From Jannaschia seohaensis (lineage in GTDB: Bacteria; Pseudomonadota; Alphaproteobacteria; Rhodobacterales; Rhodobacteraceae): DNA of 64,000 nt. How positions within the stretch are numbered: position 1 is the stretch's first letter; the number at the start of each line of letters is the position of its first letter. The position numbers were made by a program, and so were the translations under genes. Where the stretch lies: contig NZ_UETC01000005.1 in NCBI RefSeq assembly GCF_900116765.1, forward strand, positions 248,001 through 312,000, written 5' to 3'. A model generated the notes under the pieces. It saw only the letters and a list, made by a program, of their open reading frames with translations, was not told the origin of the DNA and did not search any database. Shown in pieces: positions 16,467-24,944 of the stretch.

Positions 16467-16596
16467 GGACGTCTCCTCAGCCACCGCCTCCCTGCTACCG
16501 TGCAGAGTGACGAGGGACCAGTCCAGAGGGGTGTGCGCGGCCAATTCCATGCTATGCTCGGCGTCCGCCTGCAGCCCCAAACACGAGGAGCGCCCG

Positions 16597-17478
16597 ATGC
16601 CGCGTCTGCTGAGAGCCCCGGCCCGAGATTACGTCAATGACACTTGGGACAGCGCCCGCTGGCAGGCGTTCACGCCGCGCGCGGACGATATCGTGGTCAA
16701 CACGCCGCCCAAATCCGGGACGACCTGGACGCAGGGGATCCTGGCCCTGCTGCTCTCGGGGGATCCCGGGGTGAACGCCGATCCCTCCATGCGCTCCCCC
16801 TGGATCGACATCGCGGTCCGCCCGGTGGAGGACGTGATGGCGCGGCTGGAGGCCCAGGACCACCGGCGGCACGTCAAGTCGCATACGCCTTTCGACGGCA
16901 TCCCGATCTGGGAGGGGATGCGCTATGTCGCCGTCTATCGGCATCCGCTGGACGTGCATTTCTCGTATCGAAAGCACAACGCGAACATGGTCTTCGATCT
17001 GCCCGAGAAGCGGTTCACGCCGGAGAACGGGGAAGAGGCGTTCCGCCTCTTCGTCGATGGGGACCATGAATTCGCCGCCAGCCTTCTGTCTATCGCCCAG
17101 CACTATCTGAGCGTCCGCGCGCTGGACGACGACCCGGCGGTGCTGCGTTTGCATTACGCGGACATGACCCGCGATCTGCCCGGCGCCATGGCCCGGATCG
17201 CGGATCATATCGGCGTCGCGCATCCGCCCGAGGTGATGGATCGACTGGTCGAGGCGGCCACCTTCGACAGCATGAAGGCCAATGCGGACCGTTTCACGCC
17301 GTCGGCGGGTCAGGGGTTCTGGAAGGAAGACGCGGGGTTTTTCGACAGCGCGACGTCGCGGAAATGGGAGGGGCGGCTGAGCGCCGGGCAGATCGCCCGC
17401 TACGAGGCGCGACTGCGGGAGTTGGTCCCGGACCCCGAGGCGCGGGCTTGGCTGGAGTGGGGCGGCGCGGCGGCCTGA
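16597..17478 (+). CDS. sulfotransferase domain protein
   Basis: A 293-residue PF00685-type sulfotransferase. The 5'-phosphosulfate loop is TPPKSGTTWTQGILALLL near residue 32-48. The catalytic-base region KSHTPFDGIP and the 3'-phosphate motif VAVYRHPLDVHFSYRKHNAN match cytosolic aryl/alkyl sulfotransferases. The late KEDAGFFDSATSRKW region corresponds to the C-terminal PAPS-binding segment. ATG 16597 follows CGAGGAG; the longer frame upstream has none. The acceptor is unknown. It is divergent from the pfkB gene and single. Confidence 0.88.
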   Translation: MPRLLRAPARDYVNDTWDSARWQAFTPRADDIVVNTPPKSGTTWTQGILALLLSGDPGVNADPSMRSPWIDIAVRPVEDVMARLEAQDHRRHVKSHTPFDGIPIWEGMRYVAVYRHPLDVHFSYRKHNANMVFDLPEKRFTPENGEEAFRLFVDGDHEFAASLLSIAQHYLSVRALDDDPAVLRLHYADMTRDLPGAMARIADHIGVAHPPEVMDRLVEAATFDSMKANADRFTPSAGQGFWKEDAGFFDSATSRKWEGRLSAGQIARYEARLRELVPDPEARAWLEWGGAAA

Positions 17479-17492
17479 GCGCCAGGTTAGGC

Positions 17493-17522
17493 GGCCGCCG
17501 CGCGCCCAGGCCCGCGGCGGCC
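17493..17522 (+). terminator. GC-rich hairpin after sulfotransferase
   Basis: A 10-bp perfect stem, GGCCGCCGCG (17493-17502) with CGCGGCGGCC (17513-17522), has a 10-nt loop and is followed by CGTTTGTAAATATT. It is probably the transcript end, although the T run is poor. The AT-rich stretch 17524-17575 then begins the promoter region of the Hint-like gene. Confidence 0.5.
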
Positions 17523-17727
17523 CGTTTGTAAATATTCTGTTAATTCTTTTCGAGTTTTTTCTCCCTGAGCGCAGACTCGCCGGTTTTCCCGGGCGGCTGC
17601 GGTTTGTCGCTTATCGAATTTGAAGGCACGGTTTCTCTTCGGTCCTGGAGGGACTAGCTCCCAAACATCACGTCAGTGTCAGTTCCCGAGCGCTTTGGTT
17701 TACCTCATTCTCTCAGGAGACCGGCCG

Positions 17728-18510
17728 ATGATTCAGGACGTTCACTCACCCAAACGGGCGGGGTCAGGCAGGCGGGCGCCGGGGCGGCTGCCGCCCCCGT
17801 CGACGGCGGATCTGGCTTCTGTCTTCCTCACACAGGAGACGCGGGTCGAGACGGAGCTCGGTCCGCGCCCGCTGAGCGCGCTCGCCCCGGGGGATCGCGT
17901 GTTGACGGGGCGCTGCGACCTCGTCCGGATCGTGTCCAAGCGAGCCTTCTCGCTCGAAGGGGGCCTTTTGCATGCCCATCCGGAGCTGCGGCCTCTCTAT
18001 ATCCCGGCCGGGGCGCTCGGGAACAAGGGGCGGATCGGTCTGTCGCTGCTGCATCCGATCGCGCTGGTCGAACCGGTGGCGTCTGAATTGGGCCTCTCCG
18101 TCCAAGCGGGGATCGTCCGTGCCAAGGATCTGATCGGGGCGGTGCCCGGCGTCGCGGTCGCGGACGACCGGAGCCGCTTCGGCTGTGTGTCCCTGACCCT
18201 GGAACGGCAGGCCTATGTGCTGGTCGAAGGGATCCCGGTCGAAATGACCGGCCCCGACAGGCTCGGGCCTCGGCCTGTGGTCGTGATCGGGTCGGATGCG
18301 GTCGCGCCGGACCTGGCCCCGACCGAGTATGACACGGGGCGGGGTATCCTCGGCCCGCTTCTTCTCGGGGTGGTGAGCTGCCTCGTCAGCGGAGCGGGTC
18401 TGATCGTGGCCGGATTTGGTCTCCTGGCCGCCATGGGGATCGCGACGCTGATCGCCAATCTCGTCGTGGTCGCGATGGCCGTCGTAATCGCCTTGCGGTC
18501 GCGGGGCTGA
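17728..18510 (+). CDS. degenerate Hint-domain protein with C-terminal membrane helices
   Basis: A 260-residue protein. Residues 30-180 resemble the Hint_2 domain common in Rhodobacterales: VFLTQETRVETELGPRPLSA then LAPGDRVLT, a central LLHAHPELRPLYIPAGALG, and LTLERQAYVLVEGIPVEM. In active Hint_2 domains the first block starts with a nucleophilic Cys and the last contains an Asn/Asp-x-His; here these positions read Val and Glu-Arg-Gln, so autoprocessing is unlikely. The last 60 residues hold two hydrophobic helices (LLLGVVSCLVSGAGLIVAGF, then LIANLVVVAMAVVIAL). ATG 17728 follows CAGGAGA. A membrane-tethered, non-catalytic Hint relative is inferred; function unknown. Confidence 0.6.
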   Translation: MIQDVHSPKRAGSGRRAPGRLPPPSTADLASVFLTQETRVETELGPRPLSALAPGDRVLTGRCDLVRIVSKRAFSLEGGLLHAHPELRPLYIPAGALGNKGRIGLSLLHPIALVEPVASELGLSVQAGIVRAKDLIGAVPGVAVADDRSRFGCVSLTLERQAYVLVEGIPVEMTGPDRLGPRPVVVIGSDAVAPDLAPTEYDTGRGILGPLLLGVVSCLVSGAGLIVAGFGLLAAMGIATLIANLVVVAMAVVIALRSRG

Positions 18511-18537
18511 CGGGCGCGTCGTCGCGCGCCAGGAGCG

Positions 18538-19668
18538 TCACCCGACTCTGGCGTAAATGGCCAGGGCCACAGCGAGCAGGAGTAATGCCGCCACGACGGC
18601 GATGGCGATCTTGACCGCGGAATAGGGCCGCTCTCCCTGGACCCGGCCCGATTGGCCGTTGACGACGAAGCGGTAGGACTGGCCGCGATACTTGTAGGCC
18701 GCGACCCAGACCGGCAGCAGGATATGCTTGAAGGTCACGTCCGAGAGCTGGGTCTGCATCCTGTCGATGCGCTGCTGGTCGCCGCCGATATCCATGCGCA
18801 CGTCGCGGGCGATCACGGCCTCCATGCGCTGTTTGGCCTCCTCCAGTCCCTGCGAGAGATCGACGGAATAGGCCTCGGCCCGGAAGCCGGCGAGATATTG
18901 CGGCGCATAGGGCGCGAGCCCCGCCAGATCCCAGGGTTGCAGCGCGTCGGTATGGTGCTTGGGCAGCGAGGTCGAAGCGAGGATCAGCACATCGTCGAAG
19001 AAGCGCGCGACGCGGCCCCGCTTGGGCGTCCAGCGGACCTTGGGCACCTGGACCTGGGTCGGCTTGCCGTCCTTCACCACGGTCTGGGTCACGTAGTAGA
19101 CGTCGCCCCGCTGGCCCTGATAAGCGGTGTCGGTCTGGGCGTCGATCGTCCAGAACGGGACATAGACGCCGTTCATCTTCTGGCCCTTGCGGACATATTT
19201 CGTCAGCCCGTTCGGCGCGAACCAGAGACTGCCGAGCCAGCGCTCCATCGCGTCATGAGCCTGTCGCTCCTCCAGGACGAAGGGGCCGACGGCGGCGGGC
19301 TTGATGTGGCGGTTGGTGCCGGTGTCGGTGACGACGGGGGTGGCGCAGAACGGGCATTCGGCGGCGTGAACGGCGGGGTCGAACTCCACCTGCGCGGCGC
19401 AATTGGGGCAGGAGAGAACCCGCGTCTCCTCCATCTCAGCATCCTGGCTGGCGGCGTCGAGGCCGCGGCGGATGTCGATCTCCCGGATGGCGGTGGGGGC
19501 AGAGCGGGCGAGCGTCTCGACATGCCCGCAATGGTCGCAAACCATCCGGTCGTCGCCCGGATCGAAGCGCATATCCGCGCCGCAATTATCGCAGGGGAAA
19601 CGGTGTTCCTCGGTCTTGGGAGGCGGAGGCGGGGGCGGACGTTTGCGGGAGACGGTCGGTATCTTCAT
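18538..19668 (-). CDS. zinc-ribbon membrane protein (TFIIB-type zinc finger family)
   Basis: A 376-residue protein. After a poly-proline start it carries two zinc ribbons: CDNCGADM...CDHCGH near residues 26-50 and CPNCAAQV...CPFCATPV near 86-110. A cytosolic domain follows (KYVRKGQKMNGVYVPFWTID, then a beta-rich core and LLPVWVAAYKYRGQSYRFVV), and a single C-terminal transmembrane helix (IAIAVVAALLLLAVALAIYA). Such proteins are often labelled primosomal-protein-N'-like, but no helicase motif exists. Start ATG 19668 overlaps the upstream cytochrome-like gene by 4 nt. It is the last gene of the minus-strand run from the XpaC-like gene, and its zinc-ribbon-plus-membrane design echoes the DUF4178 proteins. 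Confidence 0.75.
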   Translation of the reverse strand: MKIPTVSRKRPPPPPPPKTEEHRFPCDNCGADMRFDPGDDRMVCDHCGHVETLARSAPTAIREIDIRRGLDAASQDAEMEETRVLSCPNCAAQVEFDPAVHAAECPFCATPVVTDTGTNRHIKPAAVGPFVLEERQAHDAMERWLGSLWFAPNGLTKYVRKGQKMNGVYVPFWTIDAQTDTAYQGQRGDVYYVTQTVVKDGKPTQVQVPKVRWTPKRGRVARFFDDVLILASTSLPKHHTDALQPWDLAGLAPYAPQYLAGFRAEAYSVDLSQGLEEAKQRMEAVIARDVRMDIGGDQQRIDRMQTQLSDVTFKHILLPVWVAAYKYRGQSYRFVVNGQSGRVQGERPYSAVKIAIAVVAALLLLAVALAIYARVG

Positions 19669-20207
19669 AGGAACCTGTGCAACGGCCGGGGCACCATGAT
19701 GCGCAACGCATTGTCGCGCAATCGGTAGTGGCGCCAAGCATGGAAGCCCACGTGAAAGACCGCAACGGCGGCCAGCGCATAGAACTCGTAGATATGAAGC
19801 GCTCCGGCCCAGTCATTCGCCTGGGGAAGGCCCTGGGGCGGCGCGATGGGCAGGACGGTGCCGGCGAAGAGCGTGCGCGAGGCGGTCAGGCCCAGCAGGA
19901 AGCCGGTGAAAGCCACGCCGAAGAGCCCCCAGACGAGCGTGAGATGCAGCGGACGGTGGATCGCCCGCGCGGTCCCGCGCAACTTGGGCCCGGGGCGGGA
20001 GGCGAGGCCCCGGGTCGAGACGTCGAAGCTCCAGGTCAGGGCGAGCGCGACGAAGATCAGGCCGAAGACCGAGTGGAGCTCGACCCAGTGCCAGCCCCAG
20101 CTTGCGACATGGGACGGCGTGACGAACAGGAACCACAGGAAGAACGGAACGGTCGTCCAGTGAATCAGCTTGAGCCAGCTGCGGCGTGTCAGACGCAGGG
20201 CGGTCAT
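19665..20207 (-). CDS. cytochrome b561-like four-helix membrane protein
   Basis: A 180-residue integral membrane protein. Histidines sit where heme ligands are expected: LKLIHWTTVPFFLWF (helix 1), WHWVELHSVFGLIF (helix 2), HRPLHLTLVWGLFG (helix 3) and VAVFHVGFHAWRHY (helix 4). A di-heme cytochrome b or b561 passing electrons across the membrane is likely. The C-terminal RDNALRIMVPRPL is family-like. ATG 20207 is the first plausible start but has no good Shine-Dalgarno sequence, and a palindromic repeat lies just upstream. It overlaps the zinc-ribbon gene by 4 nt. Confidence 0.72.
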   Translation of the reverse strand: MTALRLTRRSWLKLIHWTTVPFFLWFLFVTPSHVASWGWHWVELHSVFGLIFVALALTWSFDVSTRGLASRPGPKLRGTARAIHRPLHLTLVWGLFGVAFTGFLLGLTASRTLFAGTVLPIAPPQGLPQANDWAGALHIYEFYALAAVAVFHVGFHAWRHYRLRDNALRIMVPRPLHRFL

Positions 20208-20220
20208 CGGAGGGAGAAGC

Positions 20221-20308
20221 GGGGGGCTCCCGCCCCCCGCACCCCCTGGTCCAAGGGGGCCGTGGGCCCCCTTGGAGAACCCCCCAGAGTATTTCCGGCC
20301 AGAAGAAG
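20221..20308 (+). repeat. composite palindromic repeat, copy 2
   Basis: A G6/C6 hairpin (from 20221) is followed by a perfect 11-bp hairpin, CCAAGGGGGCC (20251-20261) with GGCCCCCTTGG (20265-20275), and the tail CCCCCCAGAGTATTTCCGG then CCAGAAGAAG, ending at 20308. It lies between two minus-strand membrane-protein genes, oriented opposite to them. Confidence 0.75.
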
Positions 20309-20316
20309 GACGGACA

Positions 20317-20715
20317 TCAATGCATCGCCTTGGGCAGCATCCGGCGGAGGCTTCCGTCACCCAGGACGCTGCTGCGCCAGAGATTGAAAGTGCCGTGGAG
20401 CGCGCCCAGCCCGAGGGTCGCGAGGAGGAGGGGCCGGGCCAGCGCGGCGTCGAGGGCGGCCAGGAGCGCCCCACCCGTGTAGATCGCCAGGAGGACGGGG
20501 TGGGTCAGCCAGGCCGCGCGCCGAAGGGTGCCTGTCAGGGCGGGCGAGGGGCCGCCCCGGAGGCCCCAGACCACGCTGGCCCCTGTCCAGGCGAACGCGT
20601 GGAGCGCCACCAGCCAGCCCGGCAGGCCGGCGGCGAGCCAAGCGACGATGGCGGGCAGCGTCGCCCAGTGGAGCGCCATCACCGCGGGGCGCAACGCCTC
20701 GGGGCCGCGCGCCAT
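20317..20715 (-). CDS. small four-helix membrane protein, divergent cytochrome b561-like
   Basis: A 132-residue membrane protein starting 1 nt from the stop of the SPFH gene. It has about four helices: MALHWATLPAIVAWLAAGLP, LVALHAFAWTGASVVWGL, LTHPVLLAIYTGGALLAAL and LLLATLGLGALHGTFNLW. The histidine near the start of each helix mirrors the neighbouring cytochrome b561-like protein, and the last residues (RRMLPKAMH) resemble its tail. It may be a second, shorter heme subunit of the same complex. Fewer paired histidines per helix make heme binding uncertain. Confidence 0.6.
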   Translation of the reverse strand: MARGPEALRPAVMALHWATLPAIVAWLAAGLPGWLVALHAFAWTGASVVWGLRGGPSPALTGTLRRAAWLTHPVLLAIYTGGALLAALDAALARPLLLATLGLGALHGTFNLWRSSVLGDGSLRRMLPKAMH

Positions 20716-20716
20716 C

Positions 20717-21841
20717 TCAGACGCCGGGCGGCGGGGGCGGGGGCATCACGGTGAAGAGCTGGGCCAGTTCCTGAACGTCCTCTGCCCGCTTCCAGCCGTC
20801 CTGGCCCTGGGTCCAGACATAGGTTTCGCGCGTGACCTCGCCGTCGGTCACCATCCGGCCCAGCCGCGCCTTGGAGAAGGGGCCCTTGGTCTGTCCGGCC
20901 TCGGCGACGTGCCAGACATGCTCCACCGGCGGGGGGGGAGGCGGCGCGGCGGCGGCCTGCGGCGCGGGGGCCTGCTGCTGTGCGCCCCAGGGGCCGGTCT
21001 GGGCCATGGCATTGGCCATCCCCATGCCCATCCCCATGCCGAGCCCCGCGCCCATGCCGGAATTGGTCGTGCCCGCCGCGGTCTGCATCGCCTCGGCGGT
21101 GGCGTATTGCTGATATTTCGACAGATCGCCGATCACGCCCATCGAGGTCCGCTTGTCCAGCGCCTCCTCCACCGCGGGCGGGAGAGAGATGTTCTCGATA
21201 TAGAGCTCCGGCACCGTCATGCCGTATTCGGTGATGGTGGCGCTGATCTGCTCGGCGACGATCTTGCCCAGATCGTCCGTGTTCGCAGCCATGTCGAGCA
21301 CCGGGATGCGGCTGGCGGCCAGCGCGCGCGAGGCCGCCTGAACGATCATGTTGCGGATCTGATACTGGATCTCGTCGCGGGTGAACTCCCCGTCGGTGCC
21401 GACGATCTCGGTCAGGAACTTGGCCGGGTCGCTGACCTTGATCGCGTAGGTGCCGAAGGCGCGCAGGCGGACGGGGCCGAATTCGGGGTCGCGCAGGGTG
21501 ATCGGGTTCTTGGTGCCCCATTTGAGATTGCCCATCCGGGTGGTCGAGACGAAATAGATCTCGGACTTGAACGGCGATTTGAAGCCGTGATCCCAATGCT
21601 GGAGACTGGTCAGGATCGGCATGTTGTTGGTCTCGAGCATATAGAGACCGGGCATGAAAACATCGGCCAACTGCCCTTCATGGACGAAGACGGCGGCCTG
21701 GCCCTCCCGGACGGTGAGCTTGGCGCCATACTTGATCTCATGGCCGTAGCGCTCGAAGCGGTAGACGAGCGTGTCGCGGGTGTCGTCCGTCCACTCGATG
21801 ACGTCGATGAACTGGCCCTTGAGGAAGTCCATAATGGGCAT
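20717..21841 (-). CDS. SPFH (band-7) domain protein with C-terminal GYF_2 domain, YdjI-like
   Basis: A 374-residue cytosolic protein. Residues 1-250 form a YdjI-type SPFH domain: DFLKGQFIDVIEWTDDTRDT, VREGQAAVFVHEGQLADVF, RAFGTYAIKVSDPAKFL and PELYIENISLPPAVEEALDK. A Met/Gly stretch (GAGLGMGMGMGMANAM, about 275-293) and a Pro/Ala linker follow. The C-terminus is a GYF_2 (DUF4339) domain: WHVAEAGQTKGPFSKARLG, then WTQGQDGWKRAEDV. SPFH proteins scaffold membrane microdomains; the YdjI type in Bacillus works with PspA-like stress proteins, while GYF domains bind proline-rich peptides. The poly-Pro N-terminus of the neighbouring zinc-ribbon protein is an obvious candidate ligand. ATG 21841 follows AGGAGA by 7 nt. 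Confidence 0.88.
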   Translation of the reverse strand: MPIMDFLKGQFIDVIEWTDDTRDTLVYRFERYGHEIKYGAKLTVREGQAAVFVHEGQLADVFMPGLYMLETNNMPILTSLQHWDHGFKSPFKSEIYFVSTTRMGNLKWGTKNPITLRDPEFGPVRLRAFGTYAIKVSDPAKFLTEIVGTDGEFTRDEIQYQIRNMIVQAASRALAASRIPVLDMAANTDDLGKIVAEQISATITEYGMTVPELYIENISLPPAVEEALDKRTSMGVIGDLSKYQQYATAEAMQTAAGTTNSGMGAGLGMGMGMGMANAMAQTGPWGAQQQAPAPQAAAAPPPPPPVEHVWHVAEAGQTKGPFSKARLGRMVTDGEVTRETYVWTQGQDGWKRAEDVQELAQLFTVMPPPPPPGV

Positions 21842-21904
21842 GACGGGTCTCCTGCGATGATATCGGTTCGAATATAGTGGGCGGGTGCGGCTTGCGCCAC
21901 GAAA

Positions 21905-22861
21905 TCAGCCTGGGCTGGGGACAAGCTCCCGCGCGATGCGGCGGACGATGGGGCGGGCCTGGTCGGCGGACATGCCGGGACGCAGGCGGGGATCGTAGAG
22001 GATGCGCAGCATATGCTCGTCCATCGTCGTCAGAAGCGCGAACTCGTCGTCGTCGTTGAAAATGGACGGGCGCGCCTCGTCGCTGTCATTGCCCAGGCCC
22101 ATGCCCTGGGCGATTTCTTCGTGGTAGCAGGCTTGGCGCGACAGGTCGGGCAGTTCCGTGCGCACGAAAACGACCGTGGTCGCGTTGACGAAATCCTTCT
22201 CCCGAGAGGGCCAGCTGAGCACGGCGCAGTAGACCTGCCGGCCGAGCGCGGCCACGGTGACGGCGCGCCGGACCATGTCCGGGCCCAGCACCTCGCGCAG
22301 GCGGGGGCCGAGGCGGGGTTGTTCCTCGATATCGGAGACGAAAACGTGGAAATTCCCACGCGACCCCACAATCGTGATCGGATGCCCGGTGAGCCGTCTG
22401 AGGCGTGCGGCATAGGCGCTGATGCGGCTACGCTCCTGGGCCCGCATCCGGCCATCGACGCTTTCGCCGAAATGGAGCTGCATGCGGATCGGGCGCTCCC
22501 ATCTCGTGAGACCAGCCGCGCGCGTGCCGCCATGGGTCGACATGCCGCCTCCGCTGAACGACAGTTCCGAGCGGAAGGCGATCCGTTCGAAGTTGCGCGC
22601 GAGATCCTCGGCATCGAAGCGGGCGTCGATCCCTCCGCCGTCTCGGCGCATGAGGCCCTCAGTCAGGCGGCGTTGCTCCAGACGGCGATAGAAGACCCGG
22701 GCCGAGTTGCTTTCTTCCGATATCACAGCCGGGCGCGCGGGCATGGCCGTCTGCGGCTGGGGCGGCGCGGGCGCCTCCGGCAGCGGCGTGGGCGGCACGA
22801 CATCACCCGTGGTCTGGCACGCGGTCAGCAGCAGCATCGCCAGGGCGGCAGCCACGCGCAT
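21905..22861 (-). CDS. DUF2927 lipoprotein
   Basis: A 318-residue predicted lipoprotein. The signal MRVAAALAMLLLTACQTTGD has a lipobox (LLTAC) with the lipidated Cys at residue 15, followed by a Pro/Ala-rich spacer. The rest is a DUF2927 domain: RWERPIRMQLHFGESV, TGHPITIVGSRGNFHVFVSD, and RQACYHEEIAQGMGLGNDSD, which contains a HEExxxxxG-like metal-site pattern. Known members are uncharacterised; a zinc-peptidase-like site is possible. ATG 22861 overlaps the stop of the TelA-like gene (ATGA). The longer frame upstream is antisense-free but lies within the TelA-like gene and is rejected. Confidence 0.82.
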   Translation of the reverse strand: MRVAAALAMLLLTACQTTGDVVPPTPLPEAPAPPQPQTAMPARPAVISEESNSARVFYRRLEQRRLTEGLMRRDGGGIDARFDAEDLARNFERIAFRSELSFSGGGMSTHGGTRAAGLTRWERPIRMQLHFGESVDGRMRAQERSRISAYAARLRRLTGHPITIVGSRGNFHVFVSDIEEQPRLGPRLREVLGPDMVRRAVTVAALGRQVYCAVLSWPSREKDFVNATTVVFVRTELPDLSRQACYHEEIAQGMGLGNDSDEARPSIFNDDDEFALLTTMDEHMLRILYDPRLRPGMSADQARPIVRRIARELVPSPG

Positions 22862-24054
22862 CAGTTGGAGGGGGCGGCCGCGCCGGAGGTGTCGTTTGCG
22901 CCCTCGCGGCGGGCGGAGGCCGCCGCCAGCGTGTTGCGCAACTCGGTCTCCATCCGTTGCAGCTCCTCTTCGGCGGCGGCGCGTCTGGCCTTGCCCTCGT
23001 CGGCGATCTGGAGGCTCTCGTTGATCGTGGCCAGCAGATGCTCGTTGGCCTGTTTGACGGCCTCGATGTCGAAAACCCCGCGCTCCATCTCGGAGCGGAC
23101 CACCTGATTGGCCTCGCGCAGGTTCTTGGCGTTCGAGGTCAGCAACTCGTTGGTCAGGTCGTTGGCATCGCGTACGGCCGAGGCCGCCTCGCGGGAGCGC
23201 TGGATCGTGACCGCCTGAGCCAGTTGGGTTTCCCAAAGCGGGACGGTGTTGACCAATGTCGAGTTTATCTTGGTGACGAGGCTCTTGTCGTTCTCCTGCA
23301 CCAGCCGGATCGAAGGCAGGGACTGCATTGTAACCTGGCGCGTCAGCTTGAGGTCGTGGACCCGCCGCTCCAGGTCGTCGCGGGCCGCGCGCATATCGCG
23401 CAACTCCTGGCTGCCGAGCATCTTGTCGCCTTCGGGCAGGGCGGCGAGCGCTTCTTCCTTGGCGGGGATGACGGTCGTGTCGAGTTCCCCCAGCTTCGCG
23501 TCGCCCGCGGCGATGTAGAGGCCCAATTCCTCGTAGAAAACCAGCGTCTTCTCATAGAGCTTGTCGAGCGACTTGATGTCCTTGAGCAGCATATGCTCAT
23601 GGCGCAGCAGATCCTCGGTCACGCGGTCGATCTGATCCTGGACATCCTCGTATTTGGCCACGAATTGCGAGAAGGGCGCGGCGCGGCCGATCAGCTTTTC
23701 CCAGAAGGATTGCTTGCGGCGGACGTCCAGTTCGCTGACCGAAAAGCCGCGAATCGTGGAGACGATGGAGCGCAGGCTGTCGCCGGCGGGGCCGACATCC
23801 TTGGACTTCACGTCTTGCAACATCGCCTGGCTGATCTGTTGCAGCTCCGCCTGCGCGCCCGAGCCGAAGGAGATGATCGACTGGCTGTCGGCCATGTCGA
23901 TCTCGTCCATGCGCTTTCGGATGTCGGCCTGCACCGGCTCAGGCGCGGTCTCCAGCGGCACGATCTGGTCTACCGGCTCCGCCAGCGCGGTCGCGGCGAG
24001 CTGGTCGATCTCGGCCGTCTCGGCGGCGGCTTTCGTGCGGGTCTCGGTGTTCAT
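22861..24054 (-). CDS. toxic anion resistance protein, TelA/KlaA family
   Basis: A 397-residue cytosolic coiled-coil protein. Family landmarks are IISFGSGAQAELQQISQAML, RRKQSFWEKLIG, LLKDIKSLDKLYEKTLVFYE, VTMQSLPSIRLVQENDKSLV and TVPLWETQLAQAVTIQRSRE. TelA-family proteins are tied to tellurite and other stress tolerance and often sit with XpaC-like and Ter-type genes, but their biochemistry is unsettled. The gene starts 3 bp after the XpaC-like stop with AGGAG upstream, and overlaps the DUF2927 gene, so these three are one translational unit. Confidence 0.92.
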   Translation of the reverse strand: MNTETRTKAAAETAEIDQLAATALAEPVDQIVPLETAPEPVQADIRKRMDEIDMADSQSIISFGSGAQAELQQISQAMLQDVKSKDVGPAGDSLRSIVSTIRGFSVSELDVRRKQSFWEKLIGRAAPFSQFVAKYEDVQDQIDRVTEDLLRHEHMLLKDIKSLDKLYEKTLVFYEELGLYIAAGDAKLGELDTTVIPAKEEALAALPEGDKMLGSQELRDMRAARDDLERRVHDLKLTRQVTMQSLPSIRLVQENDKSLVTKINSTLVNTVPLWETQLAQAVTIQRSREAASAVRDANDLTNELLTSNAKNLREANQVVRSEMERGVFDIEAVKQANEHLLATINESLQIADEGKARRAAAEEELQRMETELRNTLAAASARREGANDTSGAAAPSN

Positions 24055-24057
24055 CCC

Positions 24058-24942
24058 TTATTCTCCTACAGGCAGGCCGTCCCGTTTAAGGCGGTCCCGC
24101 AAGACCTCGATCTCGACGTCGAGATCGGTGCGGTCGGTAATCAATAGCGTCTCGCGCTTGGCGTCCATGCCGCGCTCGAGATCGTCGAGCAGCGCAAAAT
24201 ATTCTCTCTTGGCCGTGGCATCCCGGGTCTGGGCGTAGAGGTCGGCGAACTTGGCGGTCGCGTCCCGCGCGCCCATCAGATAGACGCCCAGGAATTTGCG
24301 CGCGGCCGAGAGGTCGCGGGGGTCTTCCTCCACGGTGCGGAACATCTGGCGGGCGCGGGCCACGACGCGCGCGACGCGGGCCTCTGCCTCGCGGTCCTTG
24401 GCGCGGCGCACCGCGTCCTGCATCGCCGCGAGATATTTCTCCGCTTCCTCGATGGAGCGGGCGACGCGGTTGGTCTGGTAGGTGTCGATGCCCTCCATCC
24501 CCTTGTCCGACAACGGGTCCAGGCCAAAGGAAGCGAGATGGAGCGCGGCCGCAACCCCGCCATAGACGATGCCCGCGATCAGCCCGCTGAGGCCCGTCAT
24601 CGTCGCCAGCGCCACGCCCGCGCCGGTCAGCACCGCGCCCAGGATCTTACGCGGGACGGCCGGACGCCGGGCGATCTTGCGGGCGGCCCAGGCGGCTTCG
24701 GCCTTCATGCCTTCGCGGGTCAGCCAGGCCCCGCCGAATAGCGCCGCCGCCGCCGCGAGGTTGCCGGCGAGTGCCACGGCCCCGTCTTGAAAGAAGGCCG
24801 TGATCGCGGGCAATGCGGCGAGGACCATCAGAACCGAGGTTCGCGCGCGCCCCGGCAAGGGCGACGACATCGGCGGAGGCGGGCTTACCGCCGTCTTGCC
24901 GTCAGCCCCGGGGCTGAAGCGGCCTTCGTAGCGTTGCGCCAT
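24058..24942 (-). CDS. XpaC-like (5-bromo-4-chloroindolyl phosphate hydrolysis) membrane protein
   Basis: A 294-residue protein. An N-terminal Pro-rich stretch precedes two pairs of hydrophobic helices (VLMVLAALPAITAFF, ALAGNLAAAAALFGGAWL, KILGAVLTGAGVALATMTG, LIAGIVYGGVAAALHLASFG). A long helical cytoplasmic region of the XpaC/YceI type follows (TYQTNRVARSIEEAEKYLAA to RKFLGVYLMGARDATAKFAD). Despite the name, XpaC relatives are not established phosphatases; they pair with TelA in stress operons, as here. A candidate 31-residue membrane peptide ends 2 nt upstream of its start. Confidence 0.87.
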   Translation of the reverse strand: MAQRYEGRFSPGADGKTAVSPPPPMSSPLPGRARTSVLMVLAALPAITAFFQDGAVALAGNLAAAAALFGGAWLTREGMKAEAAWAARKIARRPAVPRKILGAVLTGAGVALATMTGLSGLIAGIVYGGVAAALHLASFGLDPLSDKGMEGIDTYQTNRVARSIEEAEKYLAAMQDAVRRAKDREAEARVARVVARARQMFRTVEEDPRDLSAARKFLGVYLMGARDATAKFADLYAQTRDATAKREYFALLDDLERGMDAKRETLLITDRTDLDVEIEVLRDRLKRDGLPVGE

Positions 24943-24944
24943 GG

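Noticed and set aside
15585-16580. Longer 331-residue version of the PfkB kinase
   Set aside because: The extra 38 residues are unlike the family, and ATG 16466 has a strong GAGGAGA site.
18538-19668. Primosomal protein N' (PriA) annotation often given to such proteins
   Set aside because: Only zinc ribbons are shared; there is no helicase Walker motif and there is a C-terminal membrane anchor.
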